Source: Dyadobacter luteus | GTDB lineage: Bacteria > Bacteroidota > Bacteroidia > Cytophagales > Spirosomataceae | Direction: 5' to 3' | DNA length: 64,000 nucleotides | NCBI RefSeq assembly: GCF_003383615.1 | Contig: NZ_QNUL01000001.1 | Coordinates: 372,001-436,000 of the forward strand | Shown: one piece after another, positions 54,930 through 63,770 of the stretch | How the letters are laid out: each line of letters opens with the position of its first letter | Position numbering within the stretch: position 1 is the first letter of the stretch | Notes under the pieces: generated by a model | Databases searched by the model: none | Seen by the model: only the letters and a program-made list of their open reading frames with translations | Told to the model about the DNA's origin: nothing | Program-made: the position numbers and the translations under genes

Positions 54930-55295
54930 ATACCATCTAACACGTAACACGAGCAGGAATTATACTATTGACGTTGTCACATTTGTTTAGAGGCAGAAAT
55001 AGGCAGATTTAATATTTCAACTAAATTTGAGTATGAGAAAACGACCGCGGCGGACCGTGAGTATTCGACGAATCTTTCAAAAAGATGGCAGTAGAACTGT
55101 AAGAAGCTAAAGGCTCGGTGAGTGTAGCAGCGGCTGAGCTCGGGCTTGATGCAGGGCGTATCAGTAAATGGCGCGCAAGTTTTAATAAGCCTGATTTTCG
55201 AGAAAAAGTTGAAGGTTTGACGGAGGAGCAAAACGGATCCGGCAATTAGAAAGAGAGCTCCGGGAGGTAAAACTTGAACACGAGATATTAAAAAA

Positions 55296-55315
55296 GGCGG
55301 CCGCCGGGGCCCGGT
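55296..55315. other. GC-rich insert in the IS3 remnant (contains GCGGCCGC)
   Basis: Between codons for ILKKA and the OrfB start the sequence becomes almost pure G/C and contains GCGGCCGC (55297-55304) and GGGGCCC. It does not fit any transposase reading. Confidence 0.6.
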
Positions 55316-55553
55316 CCGCATCTTTTCCAGGGGCGAACGGAACGGTTCCGATTTATAGAAGCTAATCAAGGAATCTATCCGGTGGCAAAGATGTGTAAAA
55401 TGCTCGGAGAGACGGGGCCGAAAAGGAGACTGTTGGGACAATGCACCAGCTGAAAGCTTTTTTAAGACGCTGAAAACAGAAATGGTTTATCATCGTGAAT
55501 TTAAAAGTAAACAAGAGGCAAAACTGGTAATTTTTGAATTTATTGAGGTTTGG

Positions 55554-55568
55554 CGGCCGCCGCTGCGG
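55554..55568. other. 15-bp GC-only insert in orfB
   Basis: The OrfB motif VW-YNRKRRHS is split exactly between TGG and TAT by 15 bases that are nearly all G/C and overlap a second GCGGCCGC (55553-55560). Removing them restores the normal motif. Confidence 0.7.
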
Positions 55569-55687
55569 TATAATAGAAAAAGAAGACATTCATCGCTAGG
55601 TTATTTAAGCCCTCAGGCCTTTGAAGAAAAGCTACTAAACGAGCAAAAAGCAGCTTGATCGCATGAATCGAAGACGTGAAATCAAGC

Positions 55688-55732
55688 CCTTTATCTAATT
55701 GCGGGGCCATAAGCCCCGCAATTAGATAAAGG
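55688..55732. repeat. 20-bp perfect inverted repeat with 5-base loop
   Basis: CCTTTATCTAATTGCGGGGC (55688-55707) is followed by CATAA and then its exact reverse complement (55713-55732). There is no T run. It could be a strong RNA hairpin, a small palindromic repeat or a remnant of a mobile element. Confidence 0.85.
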
Positions 55733-56396
55733 TTCCAAGGGGTTTGGGGAATAGAAGATTCCCCAGAAAGATGTAAGAAAATATTGCCTATTAAATTCCT
55801 CCAACAAAAGGTTGCAATTCCAAACTTCATAATAGGATTTGTATATGTTGAAAAAGCGATTCAAAAACCTGATCGACATAGACCTCAACAAACTCTATTT
55901 AGAGATGAAATGAATGAACAGAATATTGAGTGACACCTGATTATGCACCTTTGCATTAAACCATTTCCTTTATACCACTAACAAAATCTTTTCCACTGCT
56001 GTATCAGGTTCATGTTGAGAGTAAATCTGCAGATAACCATTGGGGATTATTCTACACGCAGGGATCCGGGTATTTTACACAGCTATGAATGCTCTCTGAG
56101 AGTAAACTACCAGTGACAGCATTGTCTCTAATCCGGTTATCAATCAGCTTAATTAAGGATTATTTAATCAGACAACTTCAAAGGTGGTCACCCCAGAACT
56201 CTCTGTCAAATCAGCTCGATTCTAATCACAAAACCATTGACTATAAACTACATAGATCACCCAAAGAGTATTATCATTTCCTACCCGCACTCATTGTTCT
56301 GGCCCTATTTCGCGTCTAATATCTTCTAATTAAAGATGCTGCCTACAGACTGACGTCTACCTTTACCGCCACCATTCCCTTGTCAGTTTTTATAAC

Positions 56397-56424
56397 ATCA
56401 CGCCTTGGAAGATCAAGGCGTGAT
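56397..56424 (+). terminator. Terminator-like hairpin with no gene in front
   Basis: Perfect 11-bp stem ATCACGCCTTG / CAAGGCGTGAT with a 6-base loop is followed by ATTTTA. No intact gene precedes it, so it may be the tail of a lost transcript. Confidence 0.65.
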
Positions 56425-56494
56425 ATTTTAATATCCACGTTCAAACGTGGTTTATGCACTTTACATAGCATCCCGTCAGATCATCAACTTTTAT

Positions 56495-57628
56495 ATGCTT
56501 AAACTTTATCAAAATCAGAAAAGTATAGGACTGGCAGCGTCTCTGCTGTCTCTTATCATTATCATTGGCCTTTTGTATGCGCTGCAAAGTGTGCTCGTAC
56601 CGCTGATGTTTTCAATACTGCTGGCCATTTCGCTTTATCCGGTTACGCGTTTTATTGAGAAGTACAAAGTAAACAGAGTTACCGCTTCCTTGATTTCGGT
56701 GCTTATTGCCATCATTCTGATCGGCGGTCTTGTCTGGTTTATTGTACACCAGGTACTGATCATAGGGTCAAGTGGAAGTGAGTGGCAGTCCCGTTTCATG
56801 CACATTCTTCAAACCATTCAGCAGTGGGTAACCATGCGCTTCGGAATTGAGCAGGGGCAACTTACCCAGCAGATCACCACATTCACAAACAGGGCCATTT
56901 CCAATGCAGGCGTCATTGTCGGCACCGCATTTGGTTCGGTGGGAAGTATATTGGCAGGCGTTGTGATTGTGCCGCTTTTTACCTTCTTTCTTTTGTACTA
57001 CCGCGATTTTTTCAGGGAATTTTTCTTTCATGCATTTATATCAACGCCCAAAGAGATTGTCAGCGAAGTCCTTGACAGGATCTACTATGTTGTGCAGAGT
57101 TACCTTGTAGGTCTTGTAACCGTAATGGGCATTGTTGCTATCTTAAACACAGTAGGACTGCTGGTGCTGGGAATTCCCTATGCATGGTTCTTTGGCATAC
57201 TCGCGTCCCTTCTAATGCTACTTCCTTACATCGGCATTGCAATCGGGTCGATCCTACCTGCCGTTTTTGCACTGGCAACCAAGGACAGCGCCTGGTACGC
57301 CTTGGGTGTGATCGGATGGTTTCAGGTCGTCCAGTTTCTGGAAGGCAATTTTCTGACGCCCAATATTGTCGGCGGCAAAGTAAGCATTAATCCGCTGATG
57401 GCTTTGGTTGGACTACTTCTGGGAGGTATGCTCTTTGGTCTTGCAGGACTTATACTGGCCATACCGATGATAGCGGTTTTGAAAGTAGTCTTCGACGCAG
57501 TGCCGTCCATGAAAGCGTTTGGCTTTTTGATAGGCGAACCCGAACAGTATCATCTAAAAAGATTCTCGGGCAAGATCCTTATGAAGCGGTGGAAAATAAA
57601 TCCTGCAACACCACAAAACGAAAGTTAA
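56495..57628 (+). CDS. AI-2E family transporter (PerM/TqsA-like)
   Basis: ATG 56495 is chosen (an in-frame GTG at 56447 adds 16 unlikely residues), giving 377 residues. Eight hydrophobic helices are visible, in the order typical of the AI-2E family: two or three at the N-terminus (SIGLAASLLSLIIIIGLLYA), a long soluble helix region, then RIYYVVQSYLVGLVTVMGIV, IPYAWFFGILASLLMLLPYI, VVQFLEGNFLTPNIVGGKVS and NPLMALVGLLLGGMLFGLAG. Members are permeases with varied roles (autoinducer-2 export, Na+/H+ exchange); the substrate here is unknown. It precedes the secretion-like trio by 207 bp. Confidence 0.92.
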   Translation: MLKLYQNQKSIGLAASLLSLIIIIGLLYALQSVLVPLMFSILLAISLYPVTRFIEKYKVNRVTASLISVLIAIILIGGLVWFIVHQVLIIGSSGSEWQSRFMHILQTIQQWVTMRFGIEQGQLTQQITTFTNRAISNAGVIVGTAFGSVGSILAGVVIVPLFTFFLLYYRDFFREFFFHAFISTPKEIVSEVLDRIYYVVQSYLVGLVTVMGIVAILNTVGLLVLGIPYAWFFGILASLLMLLPYIGIAIGSILPAVFALATKDSAWYALGVIGWFQVVQFLEGNFLTPNIVGGKVSINPLMALVGLLLGGMLFGLAGLILAIPMIAVLKVVFDAVPSMKAFGFLIGEPEQYHLKRFSGKILMKRWKINPATPQNES

Positions 57629-57835
57629 GAAACTAACTGCTAACCCATTGATCACAGTTCTATGAAACTCATATGACTTTACACTCATGGCTGTATGGTT
57701 CTGAGAGAAAACCGTTTATGCTGACGTACTAGTTGCATCCCGGCCTTGTAGCCAAAACGTTTGCCGTCATCATTGCATTGTAAGCTGCCTGGGGATACGA
57801 AATAGATATTGTACTAAATGTTAACAAAATCATAA

Positions 57836-58840
57836 ATGAAGAAAGAATACCCTGCCCAGGCCCCTACCCCCTGGGAAAGACTGGTAGGCATGCTGTATGT
57901 AGAGAGAACGACAATCAACTACATACTTCTTTATGCGATTCTTATAGGTCTTTTGGGACTTACGCTGCCTTTGGGAACTACTGCCGTTTTTAACTTCCTT
58001 TCAAACGGCGTTTTATACAGCTCTACGTATATTTTGATAGGCATTGTATTGCTTGGAATCGCAGTAGGTGGCCTTCTGCTCATCGGTCAGCTCACACTCG
58101 TCGAGCTGGTAGAGCAGAAAATTTTCGCCAGGGCAACCGTTGAATTTGCCTACCGTTTCCCACGTATAAAAAAGCAGGAACTATCTGGCGAATATCCTCC
58201 CGAGCTTGTCAACCGTTTTTTTGATGTACTCACTATACAAAAGGGGTTGACAAAATTACTTGTGGATGTGGTCGCATCAGCAGTCCAGATCTCCTTCACT
58301 GCCATTCTTCTGTCGTTTTATCACCCTGTTTACATTGTCTTCGGGATTCTAACTGTACTGGTCATTTTTCTGATGCTCAGCCTTTTCTACAAGAGCGGGG
58401 TTTCTACCAGCATAGAAGAATCTGCATATAAATATGAGGTGGTTGCTTACCTGGAAAAAGTGGCAGAAAACCTCGATGATTACCGCAACCGTAAAGATCA
58501 GCTTGATAAGGTACTTTCAGATACGGACAGAATTACGGCGAAGTACCTCAGGGCCAGAAATGACCACTTTAAAATCCTAAGAAAGTTTTACGCCAGCTCT
58601 GTCGTACTGCGTACACTGCTGATGGGCGGGCTGCTTTTGGTAGGGTCCTACTATGTTATAGAGCGCCAGATGACACTGGGACAATTTGTGGCGGCAGAAG
58701 TAATCATTGTCCAGATCAGCTACGCAGTCGAAAAATTCATGACCAGTCTGAGCACCATTTTCGATATGGTGACAGGTAGTGAGAAAATAGCAGCAGTCAC
58801 AGATCTGCAACTGGAAGAAAGTGAGGTGGAAAATGGCTAG
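57836..58840 (+). CDS. ABC exporter transmembrane protein lacking the ATPase domain
   Basis: The 334-residue protein matches only the six-helix membrane domain of type-I-secretion/HlyB-like ABC exporters (helices near 28-50, 60-85, 145-165, 170-190, 257-277, 285-305). The coupling-helix region (YEVVAYLEKVAENLDDYRNR) and the late LGQFVAAEVIIVQISYAVEK are typical. It ends at the linker EKIAAVTDLQLEESE, exactly where a nucleotide-binding domain would begin; no Walker A, ABC signature or Walker B is present. The ATG of the next gene overlaps its stop by 8 bp (ATGGCTAG), so the short form is not a random truncation. It may borrow an ATPase encoded elsewhere or work as a scaffold. Confidence 0.82.
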   Translation: MKKEYPAQAPTPWERLVGMLYVERTTINYILLYAILIGLLGLTLPLGTTAVFNFLSNGVLYSSTYILIGIVLLGIAVGGLLLIGQLTLVELVEQKIFARATVEFAYRFPRIKKQELSGEYPPELVNRFFDVLTIQKGLTKLLVDVVASAVQISFTAILLSFYHPVYIVFGILTVLVIFLMLSLFYKSGVSTSIEESAYKYEVVAYLEKVAENLDDYRNRKDQLDKVLSDTDRITAKYLRARNDHFKILRKFYASSVVLRTLLMGGLLLVGSYYVIERQMTLGQFVAAEVIIVQISYAVEKFMTSLSTIFDMVTGSEKIAAVTDLQLEESEVENG

Positions 58841-60185
58841 CAAATCATCGCAGAAACCAAAATGGCAGCACATCGGTGTGCTCTCCAAACAGCAGATCCT
58901 GGCCACCAGGGGCACCAGAATGCTTGGTAGGGTTATGCTCGCGCTATTGGGTGTATTTATCATTGTGTTGTTTTTACCGTGGAGACAGACGATACCTGGA
59001 AGGGGAACAGTGACAGCGCTCAGACCCGAAGATCGTCCGCAGACGGTACAGAACCAGATTGGCGGTCGCATAGAGCACTGGGCAGTACGAGAGGGTGAAA
59101 AGGTAGAAAAAGGCGATACGATACTAATTATTTCTGAAACGAGTCAATCCTACTTTGATCCCGAGCTCCCGCTTCGGCTCAGAGAGCAGCTTACTGCCAA
59201 GGAAGGAAACGAGGGTGCTGCATCTCAGAAAATGGAAGCAACTGCGGCCCAAATGCGTGCATTAACCAAAGGGCTTCGCATTCAGCTAAGTGCGGCGCAA
59301 AACAAAGTGACCCAGGCAGAAAACGTTGTAAGTATTGACAGTGCTGATCTGATTGCAGTAAAGCGTTTTTTTGAGATTAGTAAGTCCAGGCTTGCCAGGT
59401 ATGAAGCCGGATATCTGAACGGGCTTTTTTCGCTGACCGACATTGAATCACGCCGGCTAAAACTGCAGGAGGACAATGCCAAAGTGGTCAGCCAGCAAAA
59501 TAAGCTCAGCAATTCTATTCAGTCACTGCTCAACGCGCGTATTGAACTTGATAATATCAGGGCGGAGTATGATCAGGCCCTGGCCAAGGCACAATCTGAG
59601 ATGAGCTCTGCGCTTTCCAGTAAGGTAAGTGCGCAGGGAGAAATTGCCAAACTCAGAAATGAAATTTCTAACACAGATATAAGGCGGGGACTTTACGTAG
59701 TGCGGGCTCCTCAGACCGGTTTTGTAGTCAAAACCCTGAAAGCGGGGATCGGAGAGAATATCAAGGAAGGAGAGTCAATTGCCACCCTTCAGCCCGAAGC
59801 GCCTTTAATCGCCGCTGAAATATATGTGGACGCGATGGATGTTCCGCTGATTCTGATGAACAGCGACGTTCGGCTTCAGTTTGAAGGCTGGCCCTCTGTT
59901 CAGTTTTCCGGTTGGCCGTCAGTCGCTGTGGGCACTTTTGCCGGGAAAGTTTCAGTAATAGACCTTGTCAGCAGTACCACAGGCAAATACCGTCTGCTGA
60001 TAAAACCTACAGATCCGGTACCTGTGAAAGACCAGCCATGGCCCAAACAGCTCAGGCAGGGATCGGGTGTATATGGCCGTGTGATTTTGCGGTCTGTTCC
60101 GGTATGGTATGAGATATGGCGGCAGCTGAACGGCTTCCCTCCGAGTCTGGAAGCTGAACCGGCTGTGCAGGTGGGTGCAAAATAA
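58833..60185 (+). CDS. HlyD-family membrane fusion protein
   Basis: ATG 58833 is preferred to an upstream GTG at 58821; the product has 450 residues. It has one N-terminal membrane helix (MLALLGVFIIVLFLPW, about 35-52), a first lipoyl half (GRGTVTALRPEDRPQTVQNQ, IEHWAVREGEKVEKGDTILI), a long coiled-coil hairpin (about 125-275, QMRALTKGLRIQLSAAQNKV to LSSKVSAQGEIAKLRNEI), the second lipoyl half (VRAPQTGFVVKTLKAGIGE) and a beta-barrel. It should bridge inner-membrane transporter and TolC channel. Overlap with the ABC-like gene upstream and a 20-bp gap to the TolC gene show one operon. Confidence 0.9.
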   Translation: MASKSSQKPKWQHIGVLSKQQILATRGTRMLGRVMLALLGVFIIVLFLPWRQTIPGRGTVTALRPEDRPQTVQNQIGGRIEHWAVREGEKVEKGDTILIISETSQSYFDPELPLRLREQLTAKEGNEGAASQKMEATAAQMRALTKGLRIQLSAAQNKVTQAENVVSIDSADLIAVKRFFEISKSRLARYEAGYLNGLFSLTDIESRRLKLQEDNAKVVSQQNKLSNSIQSLLNARIELDNIRAEYDQALAKAQSEMSSALSSKVSAQGEIAKLRNEISNTDIRRGLYVVRAPQTGFVVKTLKAGIGENIKEGESIATLQPEAPLIAAEIYVDAMDVPLILMNSDVRLQFEGWPSVQFSGWPSVAVGTFAGKVSVIDLVSSTTGKYRLLIKPTDPVPVKDQPWPKQLRQGSGVYGRVILRSVPVWYEIWRQLNGFPPSLEAEPAVQVGAK

Positions 60186-60205
60186 ACAATTCAAATTTTG
60201 ACGTT

Positions 60206-61669
60206 ATGTCGTCGACCAGGTATTTTAAGATTATCAAGTCAGTAATAATCCTGCTTTTTCCAGTTGTGTTTAATGTAGCTGGAAGCTATGCCCAATCTGA
60301 CTCAAATCAGGTTAACCGCAGGATATTCGCACTGCAGGATTTTGAGCGGATTGTTCTGATGCACCACCCTATCGTCAAGCAGGCTGAGCTGCTAAGTGAG
60401 CAGGCCCGGGCACAGCTTCAGCAAGCCTGGGGCGCTTTTGACCCCAATATTAAAAGTCATTTCGGAAGAAAAACATTTGGCGGCACCGAATACTATAATA
60501 ACTGGTCAAATGAGCTCAAAGTGCCGTTATGGCTTGCAGGTGCAGATCTGAAAATTGGTTATGACCGCTTTGTGGGCGAGAACACCAACCCCGAAACCCG
60601 TACGGGCGTGCCCGGCCTTACAGGGCTCGGACTCAGTATACCTATAGGACAGGGCCTTCTGATTGATGCACGCAGAAATGTGCTTCGGCAGGCCAGGGTA
60701 ATGGTAAATTATGCTGAAGCAGAAAAGATCAAACAGATCAATCAGATTTGGCTTTCAGCTATGAAAGATTACTGGAACTGGTACAATGCCCACCGGCAAT
60801 ATGAGCTGATCGGTGAGGGTGCCGATCTTGCTTACCAAAGATTTGTGGCAGTAAAAAACCAGGCACTGCTCGGCGATAAACCCACCATTGATTCAGTAGA
60901 AGCCGCCATCACTTTTCAGGAGCGAAGTATCCAGTTTCAGAAAGCGAAAGTGGAGCTGAATAATTCACGTTTACTAATGTCCAACCATATCTGGGATGAG
61001 CGCGAGCAGCCATTGGAACTGGCGGACAGTCTGTATCCTGAAAACACGCGGCCACCTGGCTCTGACTTCTACAAAAGCAAACTACAGTCGCTGCTTGGAA
61101 CCGCAGCAGCTTCGCACCCAGAGCTTCTGATGCTGAAAAACAAGGATCTGCAGCTTCAGATAGAAAGAAACTATCGACTGGAAATGCTCAAACCCAAACT
61201 CAGTGTAAGTGCTTCTCTGATCACCAGCCGCACTGACTTTTCCTCTTTCGTACCGGATTATTACGATCTGAGGTGGAGTAATTACAAACTTGGTGTCGAC
61301 TTCGCCTTTCCACTGCTTCTAAGGGCCGAGCGCGGCAAACTCAATGAGGTCAAAGCTAAACAACTCGCAATCAGATATGATGCCGCGCAAACAGGCCGTG
61401 AAATTAACACCAACATACTCAATGCATTCAACGAGTTGGTTGCCTATGAGTCACAGATCGCGATTCAAACCACAAGCATCGAGAATCAACAGGTTTTGCT
61501 AACCGGCGAGTTGGCTAAATTCGATCTGGGGGAAAGCACTCTTTTTTTGATCAATAGCCGTGAAACCAAACTGATTGACATGAAAATAAAACTGGCCGAA
61601 CTGCTGACCAGCTATCAGAAAACCATAGCACAGCTATACTACTCGGCCGGTACTGTAACAGAGAGGTAG
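60206..61669 (+). CDS. TolC family outer membrane efflux protein
   Basis: The 487-residue protein has a signal peptide (about 1-29, AGSYAQ-S) and the duplicated TolC pattern: ALQDFERIVLMHHPIVKQAE and ARAQLQQAWGAFDPNIKSHF in the first repeat, and LMLKNKDLQLQIERNYRLEM, LKPKLSVSASLITS and KLGVDFAFPLLLRAERGKL in the second. The C-terminal FDLGESTLFLINSRETKLI is characteristic of the family. It forms the outer-membrane exit for the HlyD/ABC-like pair. No obvious exported substrate gene is adjacent. Confidence 0.93.
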   Translation: MSSTRYFKIIKSVIILLFPVVFNVAGSYAQSDSNQVNRRIFALQDFERIVLMHHPIVKQAELLSEQARAQLQQAWGAFDPNIKSHFGRKTFGGTEYYNNWSNELKVPLWLAGADLKIGYDRFVGENTNPETRTGVPGLTGLGLSIPIGQGLLIDARRNVLRQARVMVNYAEAEKIKQINQIWLSAMKDYWNWYNAHRQYELIGEGADLAYQRFVAVKNQALLGDKPTIDSVEAAITFQERSIQFQKAKVELNNSRLLMSNHIWDEREQPLELADSLYPENTRPPGSDFYKSKLQSLLGTAAASHPELLMLKNKDLQLQIERNYRLEMLKPKLSVSASLITSRTDFSSFVPDYYDLRWSNYKLGVDFAFPLLLRAERGKLNEVKAKQLAIRYDAAQTGREINTNILNAFNELVAYESQIAIQTTSIENQQVLLTGELAKFDLGESTLFLINSRETKLIDMKIKLAELLTSYQKTIAQLYYSAGTVTER

Positions 61670-61917
61670 TACAGGTGTCTGATGCGCCCCATCAGAACGT
61701 CAGATTTCTGATTCTGTTAGCCAAGTCATTTCTCAAACATCTTACCCAGGGGGGCTTTTCAGCGACTTTGAAGAAACTCCGGGTTCGTAGGTGCCGAATT
61801 TAACTTTATGGCCAACTATGAATAGAATGCCAGAAAGCTCAATATCAAATAGGGCTGTCGCGACGGGTCTTGACTACAATACAAGGTAACAATTGGGCGG
61901 ACAAACCAGATAGCGTT

Positions 61918-62919
61918 TTACCTGACTTTAACCACAACCTTGCCCTTCGCACGGCCACTTTCAACATACTGCAACGCCTCATTGGTCTGTAAAAATGGAA
62001 ATACCTTGTCAACAACGGGCCTGATATCTGCTGACTCAATCAGTTTGGTAATCTGCTGAAGCTGTTTCCCATCTGCTCTCATAAACAGGAAAGAATACTG
62101 CACGCCTAGTTTTTCTGCCTTCTTTCGTATGCCTGAACTGATCAGCGACAGGATTGTTTTGATATACCAGCGAGCACCTATCTCGCTTGCAAATGCTGGC
62201 GTTGGCGGGCCGGATATGGAAATGAGCTTTCCGCCCGGTTTGAGTACATTCAGCGATTTTTTCAGTGTAGCTGTGTCCTGGCTGTTGAGCACCAGATCGT
62301 AATCTTTCAGCACGTTCTCAAAATCCTCTTTTTTATAATCGATCAGAACATCGGCACCAAGACTTTTAAGGGTATCAAAACTCTTTTCGCTAGCTGTCGT
62401 GGCGACGGTTGCCCCAAGGTATTTTGCCAGTTGAATAGCGATGGTGCCCACGCCTCCGGAACCAGCCTGTATAAAAACTTTCTGACCTTTTTGTATATTA
62501 CCGATTTCAACAAGGGCCTGCCAGGCAGTTAATGCTACCAGGGGAATTGATGCAGCTTCTTCCATCGAAATATTCTTTGGTTTTAAAGCGACATCTTTTT
62601 CATTGATAGCGATGTACTCGGCAAATGTTCCGATGCTAAAATCGGCAACACGCGCGTAAACCTGATCACCGACTTTGAGGTGTTTGACATTTTTTCCAAC
62701 CTGTGTGATGACCCCGGCAGCATCGTGCCCCAGCGTCAACGGAAACTGATAAGGCAGGATCATTTTGAATTCACCCGACTTGATCTTTGAGTCCAGGAGA
62801 TTTAAACCACTTGCATGCACCTCCACTAATACTTCATCGTCTTTGATCGATGGCTTGGGGACCTCAGCAAGTATAAGCCCTGCTTCTTTATCGTATTTTT
62901 TGATTTGAAATGCTTTCAT
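61918..62919 (-). CDS. NADP-dependent medium-chain oxidoreductase, quinone-reductase-like
   Basis: The 333-residue protein is an MDR-superfamily enzyme without zinc ligands. The GroES-like N-terminal half has VHASGLNLLDSKIKSGEFKM and PLTLGHDAAGVITQVGKNVK; the Rossmann half has VFIQAGSGGVGTIAIQLAKY (cofactor motif AxxGGVG) and GADVLIDYKKEDFENVL. This is the zeta-crystallin/quinone oxidoreductase pattern, which reduces quinones or enones with NADPH. It follows the SDR gene at 62974 after 54 bp on the same strand. Confidence 0.93.
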   Translation of the reverse strand: MKAFQIKKYDKEAGLILAEVPKPSIKDDEVLVEVHASGLNLLDSKIKSGEFKMILPYQFPLTLGHDAAGVITQVGKNVKHLKVGDQVYARVADFSIGTFAEYIAINEKDVALKPKNISMEEAASIPLVALTAWQALVEIGNIQKGQKVFIQAGSGGVGTIAIQLAKYLGATVATTASEKSFDTLKSLGADVLIDYKKEDFENVLKDYDLVLNSQDTATLKKSLNVLKPGGKLISISGPPTPAFASEIGARWYIKTILSLISSGIRKKAEKLGVQYSFLFMRADGKQLQQITKLIESADIRPVVDKVFPFLQTNEALQYVESGRAKGKVVVKVR

Positions 62920-62973
62920 TTTTTTCTATTTGTTCATGAGATACAGTTCCTGTAATCTGCTTAGGTAAGAACA

Positions 62974-63741
62974 TTAACTCCTCAAAAGCTCATGGCTTTT
63001 CTTCGGATTGAGTATGCTAAAACCAATTTTGGGGAATAATCTGTTGATCACATTGAATATTTTCGCATCACCCACACGGATCGTTTGCTGGTCTTTCTGT
63101 AAACCATTGATAAGACCTTTTACCATATCTTCCACAGATATTTTTTTGTCGTTCCGATCTGCCGTCATTTCCGTGGCGACAAGCGGCGGGATCAGTTCAA
63201 ATACTTTGACATTGCTTCCGATGATCTTTAGGTGTTCACGAAGCGACACCGTGTAGAAGGCCAGTGCGGTTTTCGACGATGAATAGGTAGCTTCAATCAG
63301 CGACGGAGCTTCGCTCAATATTGATGTTGTATTAATAATTGCCGCTTCTTTTCTTGATTGTAACGTGCCCAAAAAAAGATTATTCAACCTGATCACCCCC
63401 ACGTAATTGACTTCCATTTCGTAGGCAGCACGCTCTGCATGCTTGTCATTTGCTATACCCAGATTTGACGGGGCAACAAGCACAGCTGCATTGTTGTACA
63501 GAATGTCAATGCCTCCTGACGCATTGACCTGTTCAAAAAGTGATTCGGCATCTGCGGCATTGCCTACATCACTTTTGATGGCAGTCAGCTTTGGATACAG
63601 CTTTTTAGCTGCATCCAGTTTCTGCTGATTTCTGCCGGTAATAATCACCCTCGCTCCAAGATCCAGAAACTGCTTTGCAGCTTCCAGACCAATTCCTGAT
63701 CCTCCACCGGTGATCAGGATTGTTTTACCTTTTATGTTCAT
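62974..63741 (-). CDS. SDR family oxidoreductase
   Basis: Starting at ATG 63741 (an upstream ATG at 63765 adds eight residues before the core) the product has 255 residues. It has TGGGSGIGLEAAKQFLDLGA as cofactor site, IDILYNNAAVL in the NNAG position, IINTTSILSE with the catalytic Ser and YSSSKTAL with Tyr and Lys. The C-terminal part KVFELIPPLVATEMT is typical of the DltE/YdfG-like subgroup. A second, very similar SDR gene ends 29 bp upstream, suggesting a tandem duplication. Confidence 0.92.
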   Translation of the reverse strand: MNIKGKTILITGGGSGIGLEAAKQFLDLGARVIITGRNQQKLDAAKKLYPKLTAIKSDVGNAADAESLFEQVNASGGIDILYNNAAVLVAPSNLGIANDKHAERAAYEMEVNYVGVIRLNNLFLGTLQSRKEAAIINTTSILSEAPSLIEATYSSSKTALAFYTVSLREHLKIIGSNVKVFELIPPLVATEMTADRNDKKISVEDMVKGLINGLQKDQQTIRVGDAKIFNVINRLFPKIGFSILNPKKSHELLRS

Positions 63742-63770
63742 AACATTTTGTTTTAAAAAGTACACGATGA

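Larger units (their letters stand above)
55033..55658 (+). mobile_element. Degenerate IS3-family element remnant (orfA and part of orfB)
   Basis: With frameshifts corrected, 55033-55295 reads as IS3 OrfA: MRKR...REYST, then MAVEL-stop-EAKGSVSVAAAELGLDAGRI, SKWRASFNKPDFREKVEGL, and after a shift RIRQLERELREVKLEHEILK. From 55338 OrfB pieces follow: FRFIEANQGIYPVAKMCKML, then RKGDCWDNAPAESFFKTLKT with the last Glu of the DDE triad, HREFKSKQEAKLVIFEFIEV and YNRKRRHSSLGYLSPQAFEE to a TGA at 55658. The stretch with the two catalytic Asp residues is deleted, so about half of a normal 1.2-kb IS3 remains. GC-rich inserts interrupt it in several places. No terminal repeats were found. Confidence 0.8.
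55659..56494. other. Gene-poor scar region after the IS3 remnant
   Basis: These 836 bases contain no convincing gene. They hold a 20-bp perfect hairpin (55688-55732), a small hairpin GGGGAAT/ATTCCCC (55746-55764) and a terminator-like hairpin (56397-56424). The open frame at 56089-56319 has no gene-like features. Confidence 0.55.

Noticed and set aside
55688-55764. Possible CRISPR or repeat array in the hairpin-rich region
   Set aside because: The two hairpins have different sequences and there are no regularly spaced direct repeats.
56089-56319. 76-codon plus-strand frame in the scar after the IS remnant
   Set aside because: No promoter, no homology-like motif and atypical residues; treated as non-coding.
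57836-58840. ABC gene broken by a frameshift hiding its ATPase domain
   Set aside because: The sequence after the stop is the HlyD gene in another frame with no Walker or ABC-signature codons in any frame, so no ATPase is hidden there.
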